A DNA stretch of 54,384 nt from Marinomonas rhizomae (GCF_003315485.1 NZ_QNSE01000019.1:1-54384); one strand, 5' to 3'. Numbered from the stretch's first letter, positions 38,042-47,278 are shown. The notes: a model not told the origin generated them from the letters alone. Numbers and translations: made by a program.

Positions 38042-38210
38042 TTATTGAACGGTTCGAATTCCTCGTTGCTTTCCTTGTCTAATTGTACCTAATAAAGTCG
38101 CGTCAGCGATGACATCATCAAAGGCACTTTCAATACTAGCCGAGCCATGTGTAGCTGGAACGGCAATAACATTTGTATCGGCAAGTTATGGCTTGGACTA
38201 GTTCTGACAT
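38042..38210 (-). pseudogene. Gene remnant downstream of the GntR gene
   Basis: A clean minus-strand open stretch (38042-38185) encodes 47 residues including NVIAVPATHGSASIESAFDD and VIADATLLGTIRQGKQ, then stops. It has no start codon and is preceded by in-frame stops. An ATG at 38210 in another frame (MSELVQAIT) meets it after an apparent one-base frameshift. The composition reads as real protein, not chance sequence. The family is not recognised. The rest of 37893-38270 shows nothing else. Confidence 0.5.
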
Positions 38211-38270
38211 CTTTTTCGTTATTAATTAGCTGGTATTGGGATTTATTAGATGCAATTTCATTAAAGAGTC

Positions 38271-38936
38271 CTATTTTGAAAATAGCGTTTTGAAATTAAT
38301 CGAGGTATCCGAGGTCGCGTTTAGGCTAAGTGAGTTCCTAATGTGTTCTAAGTGATGTGTCATCCATATTTTAGCCTCCTTGGCTTGCCCTTTATCGAGT
38401 AAGTTTAAGAGCTCTTCATGATCTCCGCACTCACAACTGATACTATTTTTAGAGCCATATGCAGCGACAACCAGAGAAGATCGATAACATAGCTGCTCAA
38501 TAAAATCTGCCAATACTGTGTTATCTGCTAACTTGGCTAACTCGTAATGAAATTGTGCTGTTAGCTGTATTCCTCTTGCGAGATCTTTGTCTCTATCAGC
38601 AATTCTTTCTTGTTCCACTTTCTCTCGAAATTGAGTTGATAGGTTTTCATCCCAATTTAAAACCACATCTTGGATAAGTTGAGGTTCTAATAGAATACGA
38701 CTTGCAAATACTTCTTTTGCCTCTTTTTCACTGGGTTTGCTTACATGAGCACCTTTGTTGGTTTGTATTGTCACAAAACGTTCTAAAGCCAATCGCTGAA
38801 GAACTTTACGTATACCTGTGCGGCTAACTCCAAACGCTTCAGATAGTTTATCTTCAGGCAATCGAACGCCAGGTGGAAGTTGATGTTCGACAATTGCACT
38901 CAGAATTTTTTGGTAAATTTCTACATCGCTAGACAT
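38271..38936 (-). CDS. GntR-family regulator with FCD domain
   Basis: A 221-residue FadR-type transcription regulator. The N-terminal winged helix has LPPGVRLPEDKLSEAFGVS and RTGIRKVLQRLALERFV; the C-terminal FCD ligand domain carries the usual acid and histidine metal-site positions (FHYELAKLADN, GDHEELLNLL, MTHHLEHIRN). FCD regulators respond to small organic acids or catabolic intermediates. It lies 82 bases downstream of the deaminase gene on the same strand, and a site TTGTACGTAT (minus strand, 38967-38976) precedes it. It probably controls the adjacent transporter and enzyme genes. Confidence 0.9.
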   Translation of the reverse strand: MSSDVEIYQKILSAIVEHQLPPGVRLPEDKLSEAFGVSRTGIRKVLQRLALERFVTIQTNKGAHVSKPSEKEAKEVFASRILLEPQLIQDVVLNWDENLSTQFREKVEQERIADRDKDLARGIQLTAQFHYELAKLADNTVLADFIEQLCYRSSLVVAAYGSKNSISCECGDHEELLNLLDKGQAKEAKIWMTHHLEHIRNSLSLNATSDTSINFKTLFSK

Positions 38937-39018
38937 TTATTTTCCATTACTTGTGTTTCCATAAAGATACGTACAAAAGTACTTAGTACCGTGTTTTTAT
39001 TTTTAGTAGTAGAGCCAT

Positions 39019-39522
39019 TTAATTTGACTCTTCTAAAGCGGCTTTTTCGGCCCAGTTTTTGATAATGACTAAGGCTTCTTCTGATTCGTGCTGGGAAGAG
39101 GTAATGCGCCTTTCTTCTATTCGCATACCCACTTGTTCTCTTAAGTCATCCGTATCAACATTTTCATAGATGGTGTTTTCAAGAGGTTTAAAATGCTTAG
39201 TGCAAGAAGTGAGATCGGATGCGTAATAAATTGCCTCAATTCCCACCACATACATTGTTGCGACACAGATAGAGCAGGGTTCACATGAAGTATAAAGCTG
39301 ACACCCAGACAGATTGACAGTATCCAACTTTTGGCAAGCGTCTCTTATTGCTTCAATTTCTCCATGAGCTGTAGGATCCAGTTTACTGATAACCTGGTTG
39401 TATCCTTCCCCCACAACTTTTCCTTCTTTTACCACTACGGCCCCAAAAGGCTGACCATGCTTGTGATGCACACTTTCTTGGGATAATGCTAATGCTTTAA
39501 GCATGAATTCTTGTTTATACAT
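39019..39522 (-). CDS. Guanine deaminase-like nucleoside/base deaminase
   Basis: A 167-residue zinc deaminase of the cytidine-deaminase superfamily. The catalytic HGE (His53, Glu55, normally HAE) and TSCEPCSIC (Cys80, Cys83) give the complete zinc site. The blocks GQPFGAVVVKEGKVVGEGYN, DPTAHGEIEAIRDAC and YYASD resemble B. subtilis-type guanine deaminase (GuaD), which hydrolyses guanine to xanthine. Related enzymes act on cytosine, creatinine-like or other amino-heterocycles, so the exact substrate is open. An excellent ribosome binding site AGGAGGAG precedes the ATG. It follows the ABC ATPase gene by 21 bases, suggesting that the imported compound is its substrate. Confidence 0.88.
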   Translation of the reverse strand: MYKQEFMLKALALSQESVHHKHGQPFGAVVVKEGKVVGEGYNQVISKLDPTAHGEIEAIRDACQKLDTVNLSGCQLYTSCEPCSICVATMYVVGIEAIYYASDLTSCTKHFKPLENTIYENVDTDDLREQVGMRIEERRITSSQHESEEALVIIKNWAEKAALEESN

Positions 39523-39543
39523 AAGTAGGTTCTCCTCCTAGGC

Positions 39544-40614
39544 TCAAGAAGCTAAAAGAAATGCGTTTTCTGCATTCCATGATAATGTGAGATCTGCGCC
39601 GTATTTTAAATTTAATGATTCAACTTCGTGTTGCTGCTTTTGAACTTTAAATTCTTGACCATTTTTGAGTTCAATAAAGAGGGTAATTACTGAACCAACA
39701 AACTCTTCGCCACTAATTTTGCCACTGATCTTTTGTTCTCCACTGCCATCTAGGTGGATACAGTCTGCTGCAATGACTAGTTTTGATGGAGTGTCTTTTT
39801 GAGCCCCGACAAAAGACCTAGCTTTAAATATACCCAGATCAGTTCTGATTTCAGCTGTTTTATCTTCGAGTCGAAGAACCGCACCAGGTATTAGGTTGTT
39901 CATACCTATGAATTCCGCGACAAAAGCATTATTAGGCGCACGATAAATTTGTTTTGGCGTTCCTATCTGCTGAACCTTGCCTTGGTTCATGATCACAACA
40001 CGATCAGACATAGTAAAGGCTTCTGACTGTGAATGAGTGACATATATGAAAGTAATGCCTAGCTCCTTATGCAAACGCACTAGCTCCGTTTGCATCTTGA
40101 TTCTAAGGTGTGAGTCTAATGCACTTAATGGCTCATCTAGTAGTAATATTCTGGGCTCTGTGACAAGTGCGCGAGCAAGGGCAACTCGCTGTCGTTGGCC
40201 TCCAGATAGTTGAGATATATTCCGTTTGGCAAATTCGGTTAGGCCCATACGTTCAATCCATTCCGCTGCTTTTTTTGAACGAGCTTCGCTTGGCACTCCT
40301 TGCATTTTTAGTGGGAATTCAATGTTTTTTTGTACATTGAGAAACGGAAACAATGCGAAGTTTTGCCAAACCATAGGCATTCCCCGCTTTTCTGTCGGGA
40401 CTTCTAATTGGGATTCACCATCTAAATAAAGCGCCCCAGATGTTGGGTTGTCCAACCCTGCCATCATTCTTAGTGTTGTAGATTTACCACATCCACTGGG
40501 TCCCATTAAAGAGATAAACTCCCCTTTTTTAATGTCTAAATTTAAGTCGTCTACAGCAATAAAATTCGAGTATTCCATAGAAATATTTTTCAAACTTAAT
40601 AATGCAGCGTTCAT
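39544..40614 (-). CDS. ABC transporter ATPase, polyamine (PotA) type
   Basis: The ATPase energises import across the inner membrane. About 356 residues: Walker A GPSGCGKST, Q-loop WQNFALFPFLNV, signature LSGGQRQRVALARAL, Walker B LLLDEPLSALD and the H-loop VTHSQSEAFTMSDR. A C-terminal TOBE-type regulatory domain (from about 240) is typical of the PotA/MalK group. The ATG at 40614 is used since GGAG lies upstream; a TTG at 40626 is that site. It lies between the second permease gene and the deaminase gene in one operon. Confidence 0.93.
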   Translation of the reverse strand: MNAALLSLKNISMEYSNFIAVDDLNLDIKKGEFISLMGPSGCGKSTTLRMMAGLDNPTSGALYLDGESQLEVPTEKRGMPMVWQNFALFPFLNVQKNIEFPLKMQGVPSEARSKKAAEWIERMGLTEFAKRNISQLSGGQRQRVALARALVTEPRILLLDEPLSALDSHLRIKMQTELVRLHKELGITFIYVTHSQSEAFTMSDRVVIMNQGKVQQIGTPKQIYRAPNNAFVAEFIGMNNLIPGAVLRLEDKTAEIRTDLGIFKARSFVGAQKDTPSKLVIAADCIHLDGSGEQKISGKISGEEFVGSVITLFIELKNGQEFKVQKQQHEVESLNLKYGADLTLSWNAENAFLLAS

Positions 40615-40638
40615 GCCTGGCTCCAATGTAGAATGAGT

Positions 40639-41427
40639 TTATGTGGTTGGTTGTTTCTTTTTCATCAGCCAGAGTGTGCTGGCTACTAAGCTAAAAGTAA
40701 GTGCGAACACTAAGGTTCCAATTGCATTGATTCGGGGACTGACTTGTCCTTGCAATAAGTTCAAGATTCGCACAGGAAGCGTTTCATTCAGTCCGCCGAC
40801 AAACCATGCGATCATGAACTCGTCAAAGGAGACAGCAAAAGACAAAAAGAAGGCTGCAAGTATTGCAGTACGACAGTGGGGCAGAATAACAAAAACGATT
40901 CCTTGTAGTCGACTAGCGCCTAAATTCCAAGCTGCAGACTCTATTGAGGTGTCTAGCTCTTTTAAGCGTAAGCTGATTAAAGCCATAGCAAAGGATGACG
41001 CAATAGCAATGTGTGCAATGGCAATGGCCTTTAATTCGCCGAATAGACCAATACGAGCAAAGAAAGCGAGTAGGGCGATGCCCATAACCGTTGGAGGTAT
41101 AGCGGGTGGTATGGCAACGATTAGGTTAAGAGCTGTCTTACCTCGAAACTTATAACGATAGTCAACATAAGCTGCTAAGAAGCCGATGATAGTGGCCCCA
41201 AGTGCGGTTGAGAGTCCAACAGTTATGCTGTTTATAGCGCTCTCAATAACCATGGGTTCGTTTAAAATAGCTTCATACCAACGAAGGCTAAAACCTGACC
41301 AAGGAAAGCCAGGGAAGCGGTCTTTGTTAAATGAGAATAATACAATCATCGTAATTGGAGTCGCGATAAATCCAAATATTATAAGAAGATATAATCGTTC
41401 TAAAAAATAGATACAGCGTGCCTGCAT
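40639..41427 (-). CDS. ABC transporter permease, PotC type
   Basis: The second permease of a polyamine-type importer: about 262 residues, six predicted helices, and the EAA loop IESAAWNLGASRLQGIVFVILPH that contacts the ATPase (residues in two blocks). The start is set at 41427, where ATG shares one base with the TAA of the upstream permease gene and AAGGAG is eight bases away. Longer frames would run into the neighbour. Translational coupling is likely. Confidence 0.92.
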   Translation of the reverse strand: MQARCIYFLERLYLLIIFGFIATPITMIVLFSFNKDRFPGFPWSGFSLRWYEAILNEPMVIESAINSITVGLSTALGATIIGFLAAYVDYRYKFRGKTALNLIVAIPPAIPPTVMGIALLAFFARIGLFGELKAIAIAHIAIASSFAMALISLRLKELDTSIESAAWNLGASRLQGIVFVILPHCRTAILAAFFLSFAVSFDEFMIAWFVGGLNETLPVRILNLLQGQVSPRINAIGTLVFALTFSLVASTLWLMKKKQPTT

Positions 41428-42329
41428 TATCTTTTCTCCTTGCTTGATAACAATTGAGATAGCCATAATACGAGACCAATAAAAAGCATCATTACAATGC
41501 CAATTACCGCAGCCCTTGGCCATTGAGCGCCAGATTTAATCGTATCGACGATCAAGATACTCAATGTTGGAGGATTGCTGCCGGACAATAATAAAGGAGC
41601 TATGTAGTCCGAGAAAGTCAGCATAAATACGGTTGTTACCGCCAATAAAATGCCATTTCGAATTGAAGGAAGTAGCACATGCCAAAATACTTGGTGTGGG
41701 CGACAGCCTAAATTTGAAGCGGCTTCTAGCTGGCTTCGATCAACGCCAAGTAATGAAAAAGTCAGAATCAACACAACGACAGGCAAACATAGAGTTAAGT
41801 AGCCTATTTGCAAGGCAAAAGCGCCTCCTAGCATATCGATAGAAGTAACACCTAAATGACTAAATACCCAATTAATTAACCCTTGAGGACTCAATACTAC
41901 TTGCCAGGCATAGGTACGTAATACATAGCTAGTAAAAACAGGTACCACTAATAAAGCGATTAAAATGGGTTGGTGTTTCTTGTTTATTCTAAATGCCAAG
42001 ATGCATGCGGCCGGCAACGCGATAATAATTGTAATGATCGAGCTGAGGGTAGACATCTGAATTGTGTAGGCCAATGCTTTCTGGAAGGAACTAGACCCTA
42101 AAATTCTTATCCAATTATCCATCACAAAAGCTGGAACTGGTTTGTAGGATTTTACTTCCCAAAAGGTTAAAGCCAGTAGAAAAAACATAGGCAACACAAA
42201 AAACATAAATTGCCACAATAAAGGAGGAAGGGCTAAGGCCGCTGGAAACCAGCGGCCTTTCCTAACTTTAATTGAGGGTTTTGTTGATATGTTTTTTGAT
42301 AGGACTAAATTATCCGAATAATTATTCAT
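41427..42329 (-). CDS. ABC transporter permease, PotB type
   Basis: First permease of the importer, 300 residues, six predicted helices. The EAA motif region reads LEAASNLGCRPHQVFWHVLLP. The N terminus has a basic cytosolic segment (STKPSIKVRKGRW) before the first helix. GAGGGG lies just upstream of the ATG. It follows the binding-protein gene by 14 bases and overlaps the next permease gene at the stop codon. Confidence 0.92.
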   Translation of the reverse strand: MNNYSDNLVLSKNISTKPSIKVRKGRWFPAALALPPLLWQFMFFVLPMFFLLALTFWEVKSYKPVPAFVMDNWIRILGSSSFQKALAYTIQMSTLSSIITIIIALPAACILAFRINKKHQPILIALLVVPVFTSYVLRTYAWQVVLSPQGLINWVFSHLGVTSIDMLGGAFALQIGYLTLCLPVVVLILTFSLLGVDRSQLEAASNLGCRPHQVFWHVLLPSIRNGILLAVTTVFMLTFSDYIAPLLLSGSNPPTLSILIVDTIKSGAQWPRAAVIGIVMMLFIGLVLWLSQLLSSKEKR

Positions 42330-42343
42330 AATCCCCTCATTTG

Positions 42344-43474
42344 TTACGCGCTTTTAAAGTCAGTCCATAAATCATTCCATGTTTCTATAGACTGATTAGA
42401 AGGTAACTGTCGGTATGCAATTTTTTTCGTTCTAAACTCATCGATCACATTAGGCGCGTTGAGCTGCATACGAAGTAGTTCTGCTTCATCTGGCATGGTC
42501 TTATTTAATAACTCCCAGCCAGCTTTGCTTGGTATGCTTTTCTTGTTGTCAGGCTTCGTAGCCATCAACGCTTGCCCTTTAGGTGATGTTGTCCATTGAA
42601 TAAACTTACGAGCAAGATCTTGCTTAGGCGAGGACTTTAAAATGGACATGGACTCAGTCCACTGTAAGCCACCTTCATTTGGAATTATGGTATCAACGGG
42701 GACACCGCTTTCTCTTAGTCCTAAAGTAATCCATTCACCAATGCCAGGTATTAAAGTCGCTTGGCGGTTAGAGAAGGAAGAAAAAATGTCTGCAATAGTG
42801 TAGAAACCAGAAGCCTGTCCTCTTAAAGACATTAATTTATTAGACAGCAAGTCAAACTCTGCTAAGGATAAGTCGAATGGTGTTTTGTTTCCTGCTGCTA
42901 GGCTGACACACCCCATTGAAGGTAAGTAAAAGTCGAAGAAGCCAACTTTGCCTTTTGCTTTATCACTCAACATAACATCATAGGATTCAACCTCTTCAGG
43001 GCGGAACACTTCGGTGTTATAAGAGAGCCCTAGGTAGCCAAAATCGGTCATGACAGAATATAAGTCACCATCAAACCAATGTAGTGGGAACTCTTGGAAT
43101 TCAGGCCAGTAATCATCTAGCGGATAATCATCTGGATTAAGTTTTTGAAGGAAGTCTGCTTCTTTTAGTAGATGCATATATTCTGCATCTGCCATAACGA
43201 CATCAAAAGAACCAGGCGGTGCTTGATGTAATAGTGCCAGCATCTGATCACCACCAACGTATTCTTTTATTCTAACCTTTACATTGTGAGCTTTTTCAAA
43301 CTCGGCTATTAGGTAGGGGTCTGCATTACCTGGCCAAGCTAAATAGTTCAGAACTCTAGGTGAATCGGAATAAGCAAAATTTGAGTAAGGTGCGACAGCA
43401 GCTGTTGCCCCCATTGCTGCACCTGCTTTAATAAAGTCTCTACGGGACCAGCCATTCATCTTTGAATTTTTCAT
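42344..43474 (-). CDS. Periplasmic substrate-binding protein, PotD type, Tat-exported
   Basis: The binding protein carries a twin-arginine signal (NGWSRRDFIKAGAAMGATAA) instead of the usual Sec signal. The mature part follows the PotD/spermidine fold (LNYLAWPGNADPYLIAEFEK, a long DVVMADAEYMH segment, WTDF at the C-terminus). The ligand is unknown; several PotD-like proteins bind compounds other than polyamines. Starts at 43486 and 43474 are possible; 43474 has GGTG at better spacing. The signal lies within residues 1-35. A palindromic TTGTATACAG sits just before it and is a candidate operator. Confidence 0.88.
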   Translation of the reverse strand: MKNSKMNGWSRRDFIKAGAAMGATAAVAPYSNFAYSDSPRVLNYLAWPGNADPYLIAEFEKAHNVKVRIKEYVGGDQMLALLHQAPPGSFDVVMADAEYMHLLKEADFLQKLNPDDYPLDDYWPEFQEFPLHWFDGDLYSVMTDFGYLGLSYNTEVFRPEEVESYDVMLSDKAKGKVGFFDFYLPSMGCVSLAAGNKTPFDLSLAEFDLLSNKLMSLRGQASGFYTIADIFSSFSNRQATLIPGIGEWITLGLRESGVPVDTIIPNEGGLQWTESMSILKSSPKQDLARKFIQWTTSPKGQALMATKPDNKKSIPSKAGWELLNKTMPDEAELLRMQLNAPNVIDEFRTKKIAYRQLPSNQSIETWNDLWTDFKSA

Positions 43475-43485
43475 TGTGAACACCA

Positions 43486-43495
43486 TTGTATACAG
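43486..43495. promoter_or_regulatory. Candidate GntR/FCD operator before the binding-protein gene
   Basis: TTGTATACAG, centred on the palindrome GTATAC, lies 12-21 bases before the likely start codon. It matches the general FadR-subfamily style of operator and resembles three other sites in this island. Confidence 0.45.
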
Positions 43496-43604
43496 TTTAG
43501 GACTTTTTTATTGGAGCATAATGCATGCCAATGTTTAAAACTCCTTTTTAAACAGGTAGATATAGTTAAGTTCGGTTAATAAGGCTTTTTTTATGAGAAA
43601 AATC

Positions 43605-43649
43605 GTATGCAAAAACACCAAAAAAGTGCATACAATTTTATTTTGCACT
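43605..43649. promoter_or_regulatory. Overlapping inverted repeats in the ABC operon promoter
   Basis: Two nested inverted repeats share this stretch: GTATGC (43605-43610) with GCATAC (43628-43633), and AGTGCA (43625-43630) with TGCACT (43644-43649). The minus strand reads TTGTATGCAC within it. They lie between the flavin-reductase-fold gene and the binding-protein gene, where the ABC operon promoter is expected. Confidence 0.4.
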
Positions 43650-44334
43650 ATAACTGTTCTTTGTTTTTGGATTTTTTTCCCCAAATACGTAATTGATTAA
43701 TGCTGTCAAACTCTTCTTTTTTTATTGCCTTTAAATCAAAGTATTCCCTTGTTCTTACGTATCCCTGCCCGCCCATACGACCTACTGCATCAAGGCCAAT
43801 TTGGTCAATATAAAGGTTGTTAGTATCTATAATTGATTCATTTATATGAGCCATAACCACCTCACCTAGTAATAAGTCTCCATATTCACTTGTTGAGATG
43901 TTGCTAAACAGTTTGCATTCAAGAGAAATCATGGACTCCTTTATCCTTGGTGTGTTAATCAATGTCCCTGGGATGGCTGAAAGGCCCGCCATAGATGCTT
44001 CATCAACATTGCTTTCAAATTGAATTGCGCAAATATTCATAGCCTCTACAAGTGCGTCAGATACAATGTTCACGGTGAACTCTTGATTCTCAATAATGTT
44101 TTTATAAGTATCTTTTAGTTGGCCATCTGGCATGCGCTGTATTCCGAACCCTACTAGTGGAGGGTTTGCGGAGAGAGCGTTGAAAAAACTAAAAGGGGCA
44201 GCATTTAGTTCGCCTTTGTTATTGATGCTTGTAACTAGAGCTATAGGTCTAGGGACGACACTGCCGGCTAAAATTTTATACCTTTCTTTTGTTGTAATTG
44301 TTTTGAAGTCAATAGAATGGGTTGATGTGTTCAT
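43648..44334 (-). CDS. Flavin reductase-like FMN-binding split-barrel protein
   Basis: A 228-residue protein of the flavin reductase-like (flavoredoxin) fold. FMN-binding landmarks are YKILAGSVVPRPIALVTS, AAPFSFFNALSANPP, FTVNIV and the late LLGEVVMAHIN. Such proteins supply reduced FMN to a monooxygenase or act on flavin-linked substrates. No partner oxygenase is in the window. GGAG precedes the ATG, and the site TTGTATGTAA (44349-44358) lies 15 bases before it. It is the first gene on the minus strand of the island, upstream of the ABC operon. Confidence 0.9.
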   Translation of the reverse strand: MNTSTHSIDFKTITTKERYKILAGSVVPRPIALVTSINNKGELNAAPFSFFNALSANPPLVGFGIQRMPDGQLKDTYKNIIENQEFTVNIVSDALVEAMNICAIQFESNVDEASMAGLSAIPGTLINTPRIKESMISLECKLFSNISTSEYGDLLLGEVVMAHINESIIDTNNLYIDQIGLDAVGRMGGQGYVRTREYFDLKAIKKEEFDSINQLRIWGKKSKNKEQL

Positions 44335-44348
44335 GATTTCTCCTTTTA

Positions 44349-44358
44349 TTGTATGTAA
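44349..44358. promoter_or_regulatory. Candidate GntR/FCD operator before the flavin-reductase-like gene
   Basis: TTGTATGTAA is similar to the sites at 43486-43495, 43629-43638 and 38967-38976. Its position just before the ribosome binding site fits repression. Confidence 0.4.
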
Positions 44359-44566
44359 TTTCTAGCCATATTTGTGCCAACTTTTCTTTTTCTAGGTTTT
44401 CGTAATAGTTTGGGAAGTCCAGTTGGACGAATTTAGTCTTGCTTCCATTTTTATTTCTTCTCTCTAAAAAGAGTAAAAAATTGCCTGTGGTATATGGTCA
44501 GTAGACGAACTTTCTCTATGAAGTAATAGTCTTAAAAATTCCCATAAAATTAATGCGGCTTTAGTG

Positions 44567-44594
44567 TTGAAAGGTTAAAAGCTGACCCCATATA
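44567..44594 (+). promoter_or_regulatory. Sigma-32 heat-shock promoter of grpE
   Basis: TTGAAA (44567-44572), a 13-base spacer and CCCCATATA (44586-44594) match the RpoH consensus CTTGAAA-N13-15-CCCCATNT. It lies 44 bases before the grpE start. Confidence 0.82.
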
Positions 44595-44637
44595 CCCTGC
44601 ACATAGAAAGTAATGTTTCTGTTATTTGGAGTTGAAA

Positions 44638-45216
44638 ATGAGTGAGCAGCAAAAAAATCCTAATCTAGACGCGGAGCATGATTTGAAAAGCGAAACGCAA
44701 AACGAAACAGTAGAAGAGCTTTTAGAGCCTGAAGTAGAGACTTTAGAAGAAGTTACTGTAAATGATGAGCTTGCAAAAGCATTAGAAGAAGTCGCTCAGT
44801 ATAAAGAAGCGGCACTTCGCGCTCATGCAGATGCACAAAACGTACGTCGCCGTGCTGAACAAGATGTCGAGAAAGCGCACAAATTTGGTTTAGAAAAGTT
44901 TGCTAAATCCATTGTGAACGTAGCAGACAATCTTGAGCGAGCCTTGGCTTCTGCGCCAGATACAGGTGAGTCTGACCCTGTTCGTGAAGGTGTGGAATTG
45001 ACGTTGAAAGATTTGCTTGAGACTTTGGCTCGCTTTGAGGTCAAAGTGGTTGATCCACATGGCGAACCGTTTAACCCTGAGCTGCATCAAGCTATCACTA
45101 TGGTGCCAAACCCTGAACTAGATGCGAACACCGTTATGGATGTAGTGCAGAAGGGTTACACCATTAATGGCCGCTTATTGCGTCCAGCAATGGTAGTGGT
45201 TTCAAGCGCGGCTTAA
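44638..45216 (+). CDS. grpE: Nucleotide exchange factor GrpE
   Basis: GrpE removes ADP from DnaK. The protein of about 192 residues has an acidic disordered N terminus, a long coiled coil ([20 protein letters not shown] and onward) and the C-terminal beta domain with [20 protein letters not shown] and [16 protein letters not shown]. The ATG at 44638 has GGAG six bases upstream; a TTG at 44626 is the ribosome binding site. It starts the grpE-dnaK-dnaJ cluster. Confidence 0.96.
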   Translation: MSEQQKNPNLDAEHDLKSETQNETVEELLEPEVETLEEVTVNDELAKALEEVAQYKEAALRAHADAQNVRRRAEQDVEKAHKFGLEKFAKSIVNVADNLERALASAPDTGESDPVREGVELTLKDLLETLARFEVKVVDPHGEPFNPELHQAITMVPNPELDANTVMDVVQKGYTINGRLLRPAMVVVSSAA

Positions 45217-45245
45217 AAATACTGTCATTTTTTTGACACTGGACG

Positions 45246-45274
45246 CTTGAAATACTTTTAAGCGTACCCAAATA
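45246..45274 (+). promoter_or_regulatory. Sigma-32 promoter of dnaK
   Basis: CTTGAAA (45246-45252), a 14-base spacer and CCCAAATA (45267-45274) fit the RpoH consensus. The spacer also completes an inverted repeat ACGCTT (45243-45248) / AAGCGT (45260-45265). Confidence 0.75.
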
Positions 45275-45318
45275 CAGAATTATCATCGTCATAAACGAAT
45301 TTATTGGAGATACAAACC

Positions 45319-47232
45319 ATGGGTAGAATCATTGGTATTGACTTAGGTACAACGAACTCTTGTGTTGCTGTGTTGGACGGCGAAAAAGCTCGCGTTATTG
45401 AAAACGCAGAAGGCGATCGTACCACACCTTCCATCGTCGCATTTGCTGAAGACGGTGAAGTGCTAGTAGGTCAATCTGCTAAGCGTCAAGCGGTAACAAA
45501 CCCAACAAATACATTGTTCGCAGTTAAGCGTTTGATTGGTCGTAAATTTAAAGACGACGTGGTTCAAAAAGACATCTCTATGGTGCCTTACAAAATTATT
45601 TCTGCCGATAACGGCGACGCTTGGGTAGAAGTGAAAGGCGATAAGAAAGCGCCACCACAAATCTCAGCTGAAGTTCTTAAAAAAATGAAGAAGACAGCAG
45701 AAGACTATCTAGGCGAGAAAGTAACTGAAGCGGTTATCACTGTGCCTGCTTACTTCAACGATTCTCAGCGTCAAGCCACGAAAGACGCAGGTAAAATTGC
45801 TGGTCTAGAAGTGAAGCGTATTATTAACGAGCCAACTGCAGCGGCATTGGCTTACGGCCTAGATAAGAGCAGCGGCGACTCTACTATCGCGGTTTATGAC
45901 CTTGGTGGTGGTACATTTGATATCTCTATTATCGAGATTGCTGATGTTGATGGTGAGAAGCAATTCGAAGTATTGTCTACAAACGGTGATACTTTCCTAG
46001 GTGGTGAAGATTTCGATATGCGCGTTATCGAATTCCTAGCGGCTGAATTCAAGAAAGACACAGGCATCGATCTACACAATGATCCACTAGCACTACAACG
46101 TTTAAAAGAAGCGGGTGAAAAAGCCAAAGTTGAGCTTTCTTCTTCTTCTCAAACTGAAGTTAACTTGCCTTACATCACAGCAGACGCGACAGGACCTAAG
46201 CACTTGAACGTGAAATTGACACGCTCTAAGTTGGAGTCTTTGGTTGAAGAGCTTGTAATGAAGTCTCTTGAGCCTTGCCGCCAAGCATTGAAAGACGCAG
46301 ACCTTTCTGCTTCTGATATCGATGAAGTTATCTTGGTTGGTGGTCAAACTCGTATGCCACTAGTGCAAGCGAAAGTAACTGAGTTCTTTGGTAAAGAGCC
46401 ACGTAAAGATGTGAACCCAGACGAAGCCGTAGCAATTGGTGCGTCTATCCAAGGTGCTGTACTTTCTGGTGATGTTAAAGACGTTCTTCTTCTAGACGTT
46501 ACGCCGCTGTCTCTAGGTATCGAGACAATGGGTGGTGTAATGACGGCGTTGATCGAGAAAAACACGACGATTCCGACTAAGAAATCTCAGACTTTCTCTA
46601 CAGCAGAAGATAACCAAAATGCGGTAACAATCCACGCATTACAAGGTGAGCGCAAGCAAGCATCTCAGAACAAATCTCTAGGTCGTTTCGACTTGGCTGA
46701 CATCCCACCTGCTCCACGTGGTGTGCCACAAATCGAAGTAAGCTTCGATATCGATGCTAACGGTATCTTGAGTGTTTCTGCGAAAGATAAAGCGACTGGT
46801 AAAGAACAGTCTATCGTTATCAAATCGTCTTCTGGTTTGAGCGATGAAGAAGTAGAAAAAATGGTTCAAGATGCTGAAGCGAATGCTGAAGAAGACCGTA
46901 AGTTCGAAGAGCTTGTACAAGTTCGCAATACAGCAGACGGTATGATTCACGCTACTCGTAAAACATTGACTGACGCTGGCGATAAAGCAACAGCGGAAGA
47001 GAAAGAAGCGATTGAAACCGCGATTACTGAACTTGAAGAAGCGTTAACGTCTAACGACAAAGAGAAGATCGAAGAGAAAACCAACGCGTTGACTCAGGCA
47101 TCTGGCACTTTGGCGCAGAAGATGTATGCAGAAGCAGAAGCTGGTGAGCAGCCAGCTGAAGGCGAGCAGGCTAAGTCTCAGGATGATGCGGTTGACGCGG
47201 AATTCGAAGAAGTGAAAGAAGATAAAAAATAA
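45319..47232 (+). CDS. dnaK: Chaperone DnaK (Hsp70)
   Basis: DnaK is the central Hsp70 ATP-dependent folding chaperone. At about 637 residues it is the normal length. The ATPase domain begins [20 protein letters not shown] and contains [13 protein letters not shown] and [12 protein letters not shown]; the interdomain linker [18 protein letters not shown] leads to the substrate domain, and the C-terminal tail is acidic ([15 protein letters not shown]). The ATG at 45319 has GGAG upstream; longer frames are leader sequence. It follows grpE under its own sigma-32 promoter. Confidence 0.98.
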   Translation: MGRIIGIDLGTTNSCVAVLDGEKARVIENAEGDRTTPSIVAFAEDGEVLVGQSAKRQAVTNPTNTLFAVKRLIGRKFKDDVVQKDISMVPYKIISADNGDAWVEVKGDKKAPPQISAEVLKKMKKTAEDYLGEKVTEAVITVPAYFNDSQRQATKDAGKIAGLEVKRIINEPTAAALAYGLDKSSGDSTIAVYDLGGGTFDISIIEIADVDGEKQFEVLSTNGDTFLGGEDFDMRVIEFLAAEFKKDTGIDLHNDPLALQRLKEAGEKAKVELSSSSQTEVNLPYITADATGPKHLNVKLTRSKLESLVEELVMKSLEPCRQALKDADLSASDIDEVILVGGQTRMPLVQAKVTEFFGKEPRKDVNPDEAVAIGASIQGAVLSGDVKDVLLLDVTPLSLGIETMGGVMTALIEKNTTIPTKKSQTFSTAEDNQNAVTIHALQGERKQASQNKSLGRFDLADIPPAPRGVPQIEVSFDIDANGILSVSAKDKATGKEQSIVIKSSSGLSDEEVEKMVQDAEANAEEDRKFEELVQVRNTADGMIHATRKTLTDAGDKATAEEKEAIETAITELEEALTSNDKEKIEEKTNALTQASGTLAQKMYAEAEAGEQPAEGEQAKSQDDAVDAEFEEVKEDKK

Positions 47233-47278
47233 GCGCTAAGCACTTATGTTGCCCTGACTAATAGGGCTGTTTATAGCG

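Noticed and set aside
40643..41155. Long plus-strand frame (170 codons) opposite the PotC permease
   Set aside because: Antisense to a membrane gene with clear permease motifs; such frames commonly mirror hydrophobic codons.
44583..44594. TGACCCCATATA before grpE looks like an IS3 terminus (compare 54208)
   Set aside because: It is fully explained by the -10 of a sigma-32 promoter with a correctly spaced TTGAAA, and there is no transposase nearby.
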